Positions 50,725 to 59,991 of a DNA stretch of 64,000 bases are shown here, piece by piece. Origin of the DNA: Thermomicrobiales bacterium (GTDB taxonomy: Bacteria; Chloroflexota; Chloroflexia; Thermomicrobiales; UBA6265); contig JAHBVL010000001.1 in assembly GCA_019637585.1 (NCBI GenBank), positions 682,001 through 746,000 on the forward strand, in the 5' to 3' direction. Both the position numbers and the translations under genes were made by a program. The notes beneath the pieces were generated by a model. It saw only the letters and a program-made list of their open reading frames with translations. It made no database searches and was not told the origin of the DNA. How positions within the stretch are numbered: position 1 is the first letter of the stretch; each line of letters opens with the position of its first letter.

Positions 50725-51951
50725 TCACGAGCGGTCCGCCGATGCCGCGCGGTCGCGGGCCTCCCTCCACTCATCGGCAAGGAGATCGAATCCGAGATAC
50801 CCGCAGAGATCGTCGTCGCAAAACGAATCCCAGGCGATCAAACCAGCGTCGCGGTATCCCTGTTTGCGGAGCGCCGCGGCTGAACGCGTATTGGTCTCAG
50901 CGACGAACGACACGATAGTGTGCAGTCCGAGCTGTTCGAACGCGTACTCCAGCAGCAGGTGCTTGGCCTCTGTGCCATAACCGGCATTCCGGTGCTCGGG
51001 GCGGAATATCTCGGTTTCCGTTTCAGCGGCGCCATCGGTCCAGGAGATGCTCTCGAGGCCGGTGCAGCCAATCAGCTCGCCGGTTTCCCGCAGTGCGATG
51101 GCGAATCTGAGCCACTCAGGCGGCTCCTTCTCGGCGAGTTTCTTGTGGATGTGGCCGTAGACGTGACCGTTGAAGATGAGCCGCCCTTCGGGGTAGTAGA
51201 TCTCCGTTTCCCGCAGTGCCCACTGAGCTACGAGCTTGCCTTCTTCTGGCTTGAACGCCCGTAGGTAGACTCGTTCGCCGAGCACCATCGCATCCACGGG
51301 GCGATCGTCGATCGACGCCATCAACGATGGCCGGGCAGGTGAGGATGTTGGCCTGTCGATGGCGCCAAACACCGGCTCCGCCGGGGCGCCGAGTTTCTTC
51401 AGCCAGTTGCGGTTGAAGATCTGATACATATGGCGATCGCAGCGTTCGCCATTGATGAAGTATCTGCCTCGCTGCTGGACAGCGAGTCTGCCGCCCAGCG
51501 CTTCGACCGCCCGTGCGACCGCCGGGCGGTTACCGGTGTCGCTCGTGTAGACGGTGAGCAGATGTCGCTCGTACAACATCCAGGGAACCAGCACCGTGAT
51601 GCACTCGGCGCTCAGCTCGGACCGAACCGGCTCCGGCAACAGGGGATCGATGGAGATGTGCAGACCACCGAGAACCCAGTCGCCGAGGGCAAGTTCGACC
51701 GAGCCGACCGGCTGGTCGTTGTCCCGCCGGCAGGAGATCAGCAGCATTTCGGAGTCCCAATCATCAGGGTCGTCCGGTTCGAGCCGCTCCTTTAACTGCT
51801 CTTCGACGACTTCCTGGGGAGCAGGAAACGGCGATCGGCGCCAGATAGCCGCGGTAGCCGCGTCTTCCAGCTCGACCGGCCTGAAGTAGATCGTTGTGCC
51901 GACCAGAAAGGTCTGCCCGGCGCTGGGCTGCGATCGAGGGGAAACGTTCAC
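50725..51951 (-). CDS. Double-GNAT acetyltransferase-like protein 1
   Basis: A 408-residue protein with two GNAT-like halves. The N-terminal half (IYFRPVELEDAATAAIW ... LLISCRRDNDQPVGSVELAL ... ECITVLVPWMLYERHLLTVY) lacks a clear acetyl-CoA loop. The C-terminal half (VLGERVYLRAF ... LRFAIALRETGELIGCTGLESI ... RNAGYGTEAKHLLLEYAFEQLGLHTI ... SAAALRKQGYRDAG) has a near-normal pyrophosphate-binding loop (R/Q-x-x-G-x-G). This looks like an active RimJ/RimL-style domain joined to a degenerate one. It is a paralog of the proteins at 53036 and 54272. The acetyl acceptor is unknown. Confidence 0.8.
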   Translation of the reverse strand: MNVSPRSQPSAGQTFLVGTTIYFRPVELEDAATAAIWRRSPFPAPQEVVEEQLKERLEPDDPDDWDSEMLLISCRRDNDQPVGSVELALGDWVLGGLHISIDPLLPEPVRSELSAECITVLVPWMLYERHLLTVYTSDTGNRPAVARAVEALGGRLAVQQRGRYFINGERCDRHMYQIFNRNWLKKLGAPAEPVFGAIDRPTSSPARPSLMASIDDRPVDAMVLGERVYLRAFKPEEGKLVAQWALRETEIYYPEGRLIFNGHVYGHIHKKLAEKEPPEWLRFAIALRETGELIGCTGLESISWTDGAAETETEIFRPEHRNAGYGTEAKHLLLEYAFEQLGLHTIVSFVAETNTRSAAALRKQGYRDAGLIAWDSFCDDDLCGYLGFDLLADEWREARDRAASADRS

Positions 51952-52144
51952 GGGTGCACCATCGAGAGAATGTCGCGCCGCTACTCGACATGAGACTAAC
52001 AGATCGCCTTGCGGATCTTCAGCGAGCGCCGGGCTGGGCTACGGATTGGCGCCACTCTGACGCCAGAAGATCGAAGTACCAGTCGCCGCACATGCCCGCT
52101 GCGTCGAGGCGGGTCCAGGCGTGAAAGCCAGCATCGACGACCGC

Positions 52145-53005
52145 TCATTCCCCGCGTCGGTTCTCGCCCAGGTCGACACCTCGATCTTCATGCTTCCTGG
52201 TCTGGCTTGCAGAGCCGGATTGCAGGGTTGCTCCTCGCAGGGTCAGCGTCTTGAGCGGTTCGTCGATAGAGATGAGACCAAGCGCCTGCCATGCGCCGGC
52301 AAGATTGCTCGAAACTACGGGAATACCGTATTGCTGTTCCAGACCGGCGATCGCTTCGACCACATGCCAGTTGGTGCACGAGATGAAGATGGCGTCAGTG
52401 GGAAATGGGAAAGAGGAGTTGGGAAATGGTTTCTGCTCCGATGGCGAACCACTGGCAGGTGGCGTGAGGCGCATCTGGTCCAGCAACGTGCCGGCATCGG
52501 CAGGCGACAGGCGCCCGATCTCATAGTCGGTGGCGTACTGCAACCCGGCGATGGTCTGTACCTCGAAACCGCTTCGGTTGAAGAAATCCCGTTCGATGTC
52601 GTTGATCTCGTCGAGATAGGGGGTCGCGATCACCAGGCGACGAGCGTCGAGACTGCGCAGCGCCGCGAGCACAGCGCTTGTGGTGGTTGTGGCGGGGATG
52701 CCGCTGGCGGCGGTGATTCGCTGACTCAACTGCTGGTCCCAGCCTGGGCCGTTGACGAGACTGCCCGACGTGCAGGCGAAGAGAATGACGCCCACCTCCG
52801 CCCAGGCAAGCAGTGATGCGGCGCGTTCGAGCTGGTCGCCCTCCAGCATCTCGGAGAGCGAGGCGGCAGTCACTTCCCCGCGGGGCAGCACGATCGGCGC
52901 TGGATAGACCTGCACGCCATCCGGCATCAACCGCTGAAATTCGGGAAGCACGCCGGTGTCGGTGGCCAGCGTGATCAACCCGATTCTGCCGCGCTCTCCG
53001 TACAT
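52145..53005 (-). CDS. Maleate isomerase/Asp-Glu racemase-superfamily protein
   Basis: A 286-residue protein of the superfamily that includes maleate cis-trans isomerase, arylmalonate decarboxylase and Asp/Glu racemase. Two catalytic cysteines are visible at the expected places: FACTSGSL (about residue 77) and ISCTNWH (about 209). The N-terminal RIGLITLATDTGVLPEF is typical. Between residues ~185 and 205 there is an extra Pro/Ser/Phe-rich loop, EQKPFPNSSFPFPTD, encoded by a short heptad array (52400-52427). The gene starts 30 bases after the second GNAT gene and may be co-transcribed with it. Confidence 0.82.
   Translation of the reverse strand: MYGERGRIGLITLATDTGVLPEFQRLMPDGVQVYPAPIVLPRGEVTAASLSEMLEGDQLERAASLLAWAEVGVILFACTSGSLVNGPGWDQQLSQRITAASGIPATTTTSAVLAALRSLDARRLVIATPYLDEINDIERDFFNRSGFEVQTIAGLQYATDYEIGRLSPADAGTLLDQMRLTPPASGSPSEQKPFPNSSFPFPTDAIFISCTNWHVVEAIAGLEQQYGIPVVSSNLAGAWQALGLISIDEPLKTLTLRGATLQSGSASQTRKHEDRGVDLGENRRGE
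52400..52427. repeat. Intragenic heptad array GGGAAAT inside the racemase-like gene
   Basis: GGGAAAT, GGGAAAG, AGGAGTT, GGGAAAT follow one another in exact 7-base steps. The array lies wholly inside a reading frame and encodes a Pro/Phe/Ser loop not expected in the family. It shows that the array class seen between genes can also occur within a gene. Confidence 0.65.
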
Positions 53006-53035
53006 CGCCTTATCCAGTCTCCCACTCCGTGAGCG

Positions 53036-54199
53036 TCAACCGCGCGCGGAACGCCATTCTGATGCGAGCATGTCAAAAGAGGACAAGTCGCAGAGCGAGT
53101 CTCCGCAGAAGGAATCCCACCCGATCGTCCCGGCCGGGCGATACCCCGTGCGTTGGAGGGTGCTGGTGCGATCGCTCTTTTCAGTGGTGTTCGCGTAGAC
53201 CATGTGCAATCCCAGCTGGTCGAATGCGTAACCGAGCAGGAGGTGCTCCGCCTCGACATCGATCCCATCCTCCCAGTATGCCGGGTCGTAGGGGCGTGAC
53301 CTGATGTGCGCGTGGAGGTGCGTCCAGGAGATAGCCGAAATCTCGCACGAAGCAATGATGGCCCCGGTTTCGCGCAGAGCGATGAAAAAGCCAACGCTGC
53401 CGGGAGCGCGATCGGTTCCGTATCGGGATGGAATATGGCCATACCCATGCGTGTCAAATGCCGGAGCGAGCTGAACAGCGGTGGATGGTGGCGTGTCCGG
53501 GGAGGAGGTTCGCAGATAGACCCTCTCTCCCATGATGACGGCGCTCTCCGGGCAATCATCGAGCCCCGCGCACCCCGTTGGCGCTGCCGGATGCTCAACG
53601 GTGGCAGCGACGCCGAACACGGGATCGTCCGGTCTGCCGAACTTCTCCATCCAGAACGGGTCGAAAAACTGAAACTCGATCCGCGACCGTCTCCGGCTGT
53701 GAGACATCAACGCTTCGCGATGAATGACTGAAACCCTGCCTCCCAGCTCCTGGACGAGTGATTCGACGCGAGGACCGGGTTCGGAGCTCTCGATGGTGAC
53801 CGTCATCAGATGCCGTTCGCCGAGCATCCAGGGGACGAGCATGCCGATGACTTCCGACTCGAAGAGATCGTGCGCGTCCGGCGCAGCGAGGCGATCGATC
53901 GAGGGAACAACCTGTCCGAATCTCCAGCCCACCGTGGAGATCTCGACGGAGCCGACGACGTCATCGTTGTCGCACCGGCAGATGATGAGCAGCATGTTCG
54001 CATGAAGCTCGTCGGGATCGAGCTCTTCGAGGCGCTGCCGAAGCTGCTCCTCCGCCACCTCCCGCGGAACCGGGAAAAGACTCTGGGACCAGCTGGCCAG
54101 GCAGGCCGCATCGGCCAGCTCGACTGGACGCAGATAGACGGTTTCATTGACCAGGAATGCGTGCCGTTCGGCGTTGGAAAGGGGTGATGAGCCAGTCAT
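53036..54199 (-). CDS. Double-GNAT acetyltransferase-like protein 2
   Basis: A 387-residue paralog of the 408-residue protein next to it. The same layout is seen: VYLRPVELADAACLASW ... LLIICRCDNDDVVGSVEIS ... EVIGMLVPWMLGERHLMTV in the first half and IMGERVYLRTS ... IALRETGAIIASCEISAISW ... EAEHLLLGYAFDQLGLHMVYANT in the second. Its second acetyl-CoA loop is weaker (YWEDGIDVEAEH in place of the glycine-rich loop), so activity is doubtful. It lies upstream of, and probably in one transcript with, the racemase-like gene. Confidence 0.78.
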   Translation of the reverse strand: MTGSSPLSNAERHAFLVNETVYLRPVELADAACLASWSQSLFPVPREVAEEQLRQRLEELDPDELHANMLLIICRCDNDDVVGSVEISTVGWRFGQVVPSIDRLAAPDAHDLFESEVIGMLVPWMLGERHLMTVTIESSEPGPRVESLVQELGGRVSVIHREALMSHSRRRSRIEFQFFDPFWMEKFGRPDDPVFGVAATVEHPAAPTGCAGLDDCPESAVIMGERVYLRTSSPDTPPSTAVQLAPAFDTHGYGHIPSRYGTDRAPGSVGFFIALRETGAIIASCEISAISWTHLHAHIRSRPYDPAYWEDGIDVEAEHLLLGYAFDQLGLHMVYANTTEKSDRTSTLQRTGYRPAGTIGWDSFCGDSLCDLSSFDMLASEWRSARG

Positions 54200-54271
54200 G
54201 AACGGTTCGTGCTTCCGTTCCTGTTGCCGGTCACGATCGATCTCGATTGCGAGACGTCGCGGGGCGGTTCG

Positions 54272-55438
54272 CTACACATGATTCGGAGCATTCCATTCTG
54301 AATTCAGCATATCGAAAACGTAGTAGCCCGCGGGTCCGTGGGCGCCAAGGGTTCTCCATGCAAGATAACCGGCCTGGAAGTACCCCCGCTTCCGCGTTGC
54401 TTCGATCGATCGCACATTGCTCTCGGAGACAAAAGCGTTGATCGAATGGAGTCCCATGTCATGCATACCCAGATTGAAGAGGAGGGGGCCGCTCTCCGAG
54501 CCGAGTCCCATGCCGCGGTGGCGAACATCGAAGTACTCCACTTCAGCCGTTCCATGCCGGTGAACCCAGGAGATCATGTCCAATCCCGTGCACCCGACGA
54601 GTTCGTCGGTTTCGAGGAGCGCTATGGCGAATCGCGCCCAATAGGGCGGGTTCTGGCGAGCCAGCCGGGAATGAAATGCTTCGTAGTTATGGGCGATTCT
54701 GATCGCACGACCATGCGGTCGATAGATTTCCGCTTCCTCCATCGAGGATCGAGCGACATGCGCTCCTTCTCCAGATGAAAATGGGCGAAAGTAGATGCGA
54801 TTGCCGACCGCGAGCGCATTCGGCGGCCGTCGTACCTCGGCTTGATCCGCCGCCGGCCGCATGCGGCGTATCGGCAGGCGTTCGACGGGTTCAGGCTGAA
54901 AGGGTTCGCCGAATCTGGCGATCCAGGCAGGATTGAACACCTGCCAGACCGTTTCATCCTGGTACTCCCCATCGACGAAACGGTACTCCCGGAGCCGGTA
55001 TGCGACTCGCCCAGGCCACTGGGAGAGCGCGTCCGCCGTCGACTCCTGCCAATCGGCGGAATGGATCGCCGCAGTCATGATCGAATATTCGTCGAAGAGC
55101 CAGGCGATCGTCGCCGCGAGTGCTTCGGACAGGAGCGTGGCTCGGATATCGTCCGGAAGCAGTCGATCGATCGCAGGTTCGATGCGGGCATAGCGGCCTC
55201 CATCGAGTGCTATTCGGAGGCTGCCGGCGGGGCGATCGTTGGTTCGTTGGCAGATCAGCAGCAGGAGGCGCTGGCCAGGTTCTCGCCGTCCCGCGGTTTC
55301 GATTGCTTGCCGGATCGACTGCGCTGATGCTGGAATCGGCCGGGGTTCCCAGCGATTCGCGGCTTCTGCGTCTTGAGATTCAGGGGGACGGAGATAACAG
55401 GAGGGGCCGGCGAGCGACCATCGCGAAGGAAAGACCAC
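54272..55438 (-). CDS. Double-GNAT acetyltransferase-like protein 3
   Basis: A 388-residue third member of the tandem set. I start it at the GTG at 55438 (MVFPSRWSLAGPSCYLRPPE) because this matches the lengths of the other two and their N-terminal YxRP(V/P)E; the frame upstream reads through the 5' leader. First half: LLLLICQRTNDRPAGSLRIAL ... LAATIAWLFDEYSIMTAAI. Second half: VGNRIYFRPF ... RFAIALLETDELVGCTGLDMISW ... RGMGLGSESGPLLFNLGMHDMGLHSI, with an acetyl-CoA loop that is nearly normal. It is first of the series on the strand. The start is not certain. Confidence 0.75.
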   Translation of the reverse strand: MVFPSRWSLAGPSCYLRPPESQDAEAANRWEPRPIPASAQSIRQAIETAGRREPGQRLLLLICQRTNDRPAGSLRIALDGGRYARIEPAIDRLLPDDIRATLLSEALAATIAWLFDEYSIMTAAIHSADWQESTADALSQWPGRVAYRLREYRFVDGEYQDETVWQVFNPAWIARFGEPFQPEPVERLPIRRMRPAADQAEVRRPPNALAVGNRIYFRPFSSGEGAHVARSSMEEAEIYRPHGRAIRIAHNYEAFHSRLARQNPPYWARFAIALLETDELVGCTGLDMISWVHRHGTAEVEYFDVRHRGMGLGSESGPLLFNLGMHDMGLHSINAFVSESNVRSIEATRKRGYFQAGYLAWRTLGAHGPAGYYVFDMLNSEWNAPNHV

Positions 55439-55704
55439 CGAAGAAGGCTCAGATATGACCAAAGGGCGGGACCAGACCGTAAAGCTGCAACAGATTCCGG
55501 TACTGACGACGGCAACCTGACGAATTATGAACGGGTTTTCAGAACACTGTCTACTGGCCGCCGTCAATCTCGACCGAACCCGCGACCGAGGAGGCAGGGT
55601 TTTGGCGTGCTCACGGGGGCAGTTGCAGGAACGGATCGGCGAGAGCCCGCGTAGATCGTAGAATCCACGGTACAGGCTTGTGGACACAGGGAGGGACCTT
55701 CACC

Positions 55705-56535
55705 ATGCGCGCCAATCATGTCAAACGACGACTTGCTGCCGGAGAACCTTCGATTGGCACCTGGTTGGGGTTACCGAGTCCGGAGTCGGCCGAGTATGTC
55801 TCCGCGCTGGGGTTCGACTGGCTGACGATCGACACCGAGCACAACCCGATCGATATCCGCACGGCCAGCCAGATGTTCGGGGCTATTGCCGGAGCAGGCG
55901 TCGCGCCATTGGTCCGCATCCCATGGAACGATCCCGAGAACTTCAAGCGAGTGCTCGATGCCGGCGCCTGGGGGATCGTGGTTCCAATGGTCAATAGCCG
56001 GGAGGAAGCGGAGCGGGCTGTGGAAGCCACTTACTTCCCGCCCAGGGGCAACCGGAGCGTTGGTGGCGGCATGACCGGTCTCCGGTTTGCCGCTTCAGGC
56101 GGCGAATACCTGAAGCATGCCGACGAGGAGATCTTGCTGGTTCTGCAGATCGAGCATATCGACGCGGTGGAGCATTGCGATGAGATTCTGGGGTTGGAGG
56201 GGGTCGGCGCCTGCTTCATCGGGCCGAACGATCTGGCCGCCTCGATGGGAATCGGGTTGGGGGTGCCGCTGGAAAGCGACCATCCCCGCATGATCGAAGC
56301 GATCGCCCACGTGCAGAAAACCGCGAAATCGGTCGGCGTCGCGCCCGGCATCCACACCTCCGGCGCCGCTGGCATCAACCAACGGATCGAAGAAGGATTC
56401 CAGTTTCTGGCCATGGCCAGCGAGCTGAAATACATGGTGGGCGGTCTCTCCGCCGATCTGGCGAAAGCGAACTGGGAGCGGTCGGAACGATCGGTTGTCG
56501 GCGGTGGGGAGGCTGGATCGGCGGTTCGGTACTAG
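55705..56535 (+). CDS. HpaI/HpcH-family aldolase (second copy)
   Basis: A 276-residue class II pyruvate-type aldolase. The start at 55705 has AGGGA eight bases upstream. Family motifs: DWLTIDTEHNPID (catalytic His), VRIPWNDPENFKRVLDAGAWGIVVPMVNS, LVLQIEHIDAVEHCDEIL (metal Glu), ACFIGPNDLAASMG (metal Asp). It is closer to 2,4-dihydroxyhept-2-enedioate or 2-keto-3-deoxy-L-rhamnonate aldolases in its YFPPRGNRSVGGG loop than the copy at 15 kb. Alone, divergent from the GNAT group. Confidence 0.9.
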   Translation: MRANHVKRRLAAGEPSIGTWLGLPSPESAEYVSALGFDWLTIDTEHNPIDIRTASQMFGAIAGAGVAPLVRIPWNDPENFKRVLDAGAWGIVVPMVNSREEAERAVEATYFPPRGNRSVGGGMTGLRFAASGGEYLKHADEEILLVLQIEHIDAVEHCDEILGLEGVGACFIGPNDLAASMGIGLGVPLESDHPRMIEAIAHVQKTAKSVGVAPGIHTSGAAGINQRIEEGFQFLAMASELKYMVGGLSADLAKANWERSERSVVGGGEAGSAVRY

Positions 56536-56557
56536 TGGAGCGAGGGGGCCGAAGCAC

Positions 56558-56578
56558 GGAGTCCGAGGTCCGAAGTCC
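56558..56578. repeat. GGAGTCC/GAGGTCC/GAAGTCC heptad array
   Basis: Three heptads lie 22 bases after the HpaI stop, in the same orientation relative to the gene (GGAGTCC after the stop on the coding strand) as the arrays near 6977, 7637 and 8317. No opposite arm follows. Confidence 0.75.
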
Positions 56579-56728
56579 GAGGCAAGGTTTCTTGCCGATC
56601 GTGACGCTCCAGCGATACGTAGACTCGCCATTTATGGCGCATTTCCCACGCACGAGTCACCAGGTGCAACACCACGACCGCCGCGGACAGTTGCCTGCCC
56701 GCGGCGATCCGCTGAAAAAAGGAGTGAG

Positions 56729-58954
56729 CTACGCCACCGGTGAGGCTTCAGGCGATGCCTGCGGGCTCGCTTCTGGAGGAGCCTCGTCTCCCACCGTGTA
56801 GATGCTGATCTCGGAGGAACCTTCTTCCGAGACGTAGATGCGGCCATCTGGTCCGGCCACTGCATACTGCGGGCCGGCAAGCTCCGTGTGATCTGAATTG
56901 AGCACGCCGATCACCGCTCCGTCGCTGGAATAGATCACCACCGTTCCCGAGCCGTAGTTCGACACAATCAGGTTGCCGTCGGCGTCAAACGAGAGTCCCC
57001 AATTCCTGGCGAGGCGGCCGGGTTCGCTTCCCCATCCACCGATCACGCCGACGGCTTCCCCGTCTGCGGAGTACACCCGGACCTTGCCGAGCTTGAACTC
57101 GGAGACATAAACCCGGCCATCGGCTCCAACCACAACATCAGTTGGCAGTGCCAGCTTGTCGGTCCAGTCGGCTCCCTGCCGGCCCCAGTCACCCAGGGGG
57201 GTTCCTTCCGCGTCAAAGACGTGGACGACTCCTTCTTCCTGATCGCCCACATAGATCACGCCGGTGTTCAGATCGACGCCGATGCCGCTGGCCACGGTGA
57301 AATCACCAAATGCACGGATGAAGTTCCAGTCCTTGTCGAAGACCTGCACCCGGCCATTGTGCGCGTCGGCGACGTAAATCGTGCCGTCGGGCGCCACGAA
57401 GACATCTCCGACCGTCCATCCGTCCATGTCGAACTGGAATTGACCCTCGCCCGACCCGGATTCCCCAAATGCGGAGAGGACGTTGCCGTCCGGGTCGAAC
57501 TGAACGATCCGGTTTCCGAAGGGATCGACAGCGAAAAGCGTGCCGTCCGGTCCGAGCGCGATTCCCTGAACCAACTCAGGAACGTCAGCGGTGAGAACGT
57601 CCGTCAGGGTCGCGTAGGAATCGACGTCGCCGGCAACCTGCGCCACGGGTGGGTAGGTGTCCATCGCGGCCGGAGGAACGACCTGTTGACCGTCTCCCTC
57701 GATGGCAAAGAGTTGGTCGCCCCCGATGGCCAGCACCAACCCGGTCGCAACACCGACCTGGGACGGGAATGGCAGATACTGCGTGCTGACGGTTTCGAAG
57801 GTCCAGACCGGATATCCGGTCGCTGCATCAAAGGCGATGACCACGCCTTCGTTGTCATGCACGAAGCTGATGCCGTCGGCGGTTGCTGTTCCCGCGCCGG
57901 CCCAGCGAACGGTTTCGACTTCCCAGCGAATCTCGCCGGTCTGGATGTCCCGTCCGAGCAGTCCGGCCTCGCCACCGGTTGTGATCGCGGTGCCGGCGCT
58001 GGCGCTGATGAACTGATTCCACATCGTCGGCGCGTCCTGGCTCCAGACCTCCTCGCCTGTTGCCACGTCGACGCCGAACCAGGACCCCGTTTGTGCATTC
58101 GGGTTCGACGCTCCGCCGACCACGACGCCGTCAAGCGCTGCCGGCGAGGTAAACGTTGTGGTCCCTTCCGGAAAGTCGAATCTCCAGAGCGTCTCGCCAG
58201 TCGCCGCATCGAGCGCGCGAAGTCCGGACAGGCCAGGATTGACGCCCTGGTGCCGCATGTCGAACATCGCGTCCTCGGAATAGATCAACTTGCCGTCGAC
58301 GTAGACCAGGTTGCCCGGAATGCCGCCTTCGGTATCGACGTTCCAAATCTCGGTCCCGGTTGCGGCGTCGACAGCGAAAACGCGGCCATACAACTGGCCA
58401 TGCATGTAGACCACGCCGTCGACGACGACGGGAGTCCCATCCGAGCTGTTGCGGATTGGATCGGCGCCTGGTTCTTCTTCCTCCCAGAGGTAGGTCCAGA
58501 GGATGTCGCCAGATGCAGCATCGATGGCGCGCAGACCTGCACCCCAGGTCCCCTGATAGAGCACACCGTCGACCAGTGTCGGCGCGGACGCGGTGCCTTC
58601 CGGTTGATCTGCGGTCCAGGCGACGGCGCCGGTGGCCAGATCAATGGCGACCAGCGGACCCTCGGTTGGAATGAATGTCAATCCAGCGCTTGAAATAGGT
58701 TCGCTGAGTGCGCTTGCCTGCAAGGTGGTTTGCCAGCGCAAAACCGGGTTCCCCACAGGACCGGCTACATCGACTTCGCCCGTTCGGGCGAAATTGCCCT
58801 GGGCTGTGGCGAACCCGGCAACGAGCGCCGGATCGACGGCCATAGGTGAGGCGTCCGGCGTGCCGTCCTGCGCGCTGACTGGCAGAACCGCAATCCCGGC
58901 GAACAACGACAAGATCACGAGTAGAGAAACGATGTACCGAGCGTGTGACCGCAT
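56729..58954 (-). CDS. Secreted PQQ-repeat plus NHL-repeat double propeller
   Basis: A 741-residue exported protein. The signal peptide (MRSHARYIVSLLVILSLFAGIAVLPVSAQ) is followed by a DGTPDASPM linker. The first ~380 residues have PQQ-like beta-propeller blades (LVAIDLATGAVAWTADQ, LRAIDAASGDILWTYLW, VFAVDAATGTEIWNVD, GLRALDAATGETLWRFD). The next ~320 residues have NHL-type blades (DGTLFAVDPFGNRIVQFDPDG, DGTIYVADAHNGRVQVFDKD, DGRVYVSEFKLGKVRVYSADG). The tail PPEASPQASPEASPVA is low complexity. No catalytic motif is evident, so a binding or scaffold role outside the cell is likely. GGAAGGGG precedes the ATG. Confidence 0.88.
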   Translation of the reverse strand: MRSHARYIVSLLVILSLFAGIAVLPVSAQDGTPDASPMAVDPALVAGFATAQGNFARTGEVDVAGPVGNPVLRWQTTLQASALSEPISSAGLTFIPTEGPLVAIDLATGAVAWTADQPEGTASAPTLVDGVLYQGTWGAGLRAIDAASGDILWTYLWEEEEPGADPIRNSSDGTPVVVDGVVYMHGQLYGRVFAVDAATGTEIWNVDTEGGIPGNLVYVDGKLIYSEDAMFDMRHQGVNPGLSGLRALDAATGETLWRFDFPEGTTTFTSPAALDGVVVGGASNPNAQTGSWFGVDVATGEEVWSQDAPTMWNQFISASAGTAITTGGEAGLLGRDIQTGEIRWEVETVRWAGAGTATADGISFVHDNEGVVIAFDAATGYPVWTFETVSTQYLPFPSQVGVATGLVLAIGGDQLFAIEGDGQQVVPPAAMDTYPPVAQVAGDVDSYATLTDVLTADVPELVQGIALGPDGTLFAVDPFGNRIVQFDPDGNVLSAFGESGSGEGQFQFDMDGWTVGDVFVAPDGTIYVADAHNGRVQVFDKDWNFIRAFGDFTVASGIGVDLNTGVIYVGDQEEGVVHVFDAEGTPLGDWGRQGADWTDKLALPTDVVVGADGRVYVSEFKLGKVRVYSADGEAVGVIGGWGSEPGRLARNWGLSFDADGNLIVSNYGSGTVVIYSSDGAVIGVLNSDHTELAGPQYAVAGPDGRIYVSEEGSSEISIYTVGDEAPPEASPQASPEASPVA

Positions 58955-59208
58955 AGTTCACCCCTTCCAGGATGGAGGTAGACACATCTTCCGTGGTCCA
59001 ACAGTGATCTGGCCTGCTTCCGCCACATGGGTGCGAGGCATGTGTCGATGCGAAACATCGTCCGGCTCGATTGGGGGTCAGCGGTCCCGCCGTGCCGGCT
59101 GCTGTTTGCAGGCTCCGTCAACAGACTAGACGTGGAACGGAGGAAAATATCACGCTGCGGGGCGGATGCGGCGGAAAATGATGAATTCTCACTATGCCGA
59201 TGGGGAGC

Positions 59209-59991
59209 TCAGCGGCGCTTGCGAACCTTCCACACCTCTTCGCACGGCCATTGTTGCGCCCATTCGAGGGTGACGTAGGGGTACGTCGTCTGCGAACCGT
59301 GTGGAACTTCGACTTCGATCAGCTCTTCGATCTCGAAACCAGCGTCGCGCAAGAGCGCGATCATCTTCCCGTGGGGCAGGTGAAATTCGACCGCTTCCGT
59401 GTCGGTCCACTCGAACCTGTGCATCCCGAAGAGGGGGCGTTCGAAGCGGGTTGTGGCGGCATCCTCATCGAGGGCTTCGGGCGGTGTGGCCAGCATCAGC
59501 AACAACCCGTTGCCCAGGAAAACCAGCTGGCCGCCTGGTTTGAGAATGCGGGCTGCCTCGGGAATCCACTGATAGGGATCGCACCAGATGGCGGCTCCAT
59601 ACTCGCTGATGGCGAAGTCGAACGACTCGTCCTCGAACGGCGTCGACTCGGCGTTTCCCAGATGGAGCGGGAAGTCCAGACCATGTTCCTGTTGCAAGGC
59701 CTGAGCCGTTTCCAGTTGTTTCGGGGAATTGTCGATACCGACAGGGCGTGCGCCGCGCCGGGCCATCCAGGCGGAAACATAGGCCGTCCCACAACCAAGC
59801 TCGACCGCGTCCATGCCGGTCATCTCCTCGGGCAGAAGACGCAAGCGCGATTCCGGTACGGAGAAGATGCCCCAGGTCGGTTCGCTGGCTGCCCAGTTCT
59901 TTCTGCCCGGTTCGGCATACTGCGCGGCGTACTCGTCCCAGGCCGTGCGATTGCGCTGCACATGTTCCGGGAGTGGAAGATCAGGTTTCAT
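59209..59991 (-). CDS. Class I SAM-dependent methyltransferase
   Basis: A 260-residue methyltransferase. Motif I is VELGCGTAYVSAWMARRGARPVGIDNS (about residues 63-90), the acidic loop NAESTPFEDESFDFAISEYG is motif II, and ARILKPGGQLVFLGNG is motif III. The substrate is unknown. The ATG codon itself is the last unit of a CACTATG heptad array on the coding strand (59989-60009), so translation starts within a repeat. The other ATGs of the array are out of frame by 7-base steps. Confidence 0.88.
   Translation of the reverse strand: MKPDLPLPEHVQRNRTAWDEYAAQYAEPGRKNWAASEPTWGIFSVPESRLRLLPEEMTGMDAVELGCGTAYVSAWMARRGARPVGIDNSPKQLETAQALQQEHGLDFPLHLGNAESTPFEDESFDFAISEYGAAIWCDPYQWIPEAARILKPGGQLVFLGNGLLLMLATPPEALDEDAATTRFERPLFGMHRFEWTDTEAVEFHLPHGKMIALLRDAGFEIEELIEVEVPHGSQTTYPYVTLEWAQQWPCEEVWKVRKRR

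Noticed and set aside
59046-59060. CGATG-CGAAA-CATCG hairpin upstream of the PQQ/NHL gene
   Set aside because: A 5-bp stem of this kind is expected by chance in GC-rich DNA, and no conserved context was seen.
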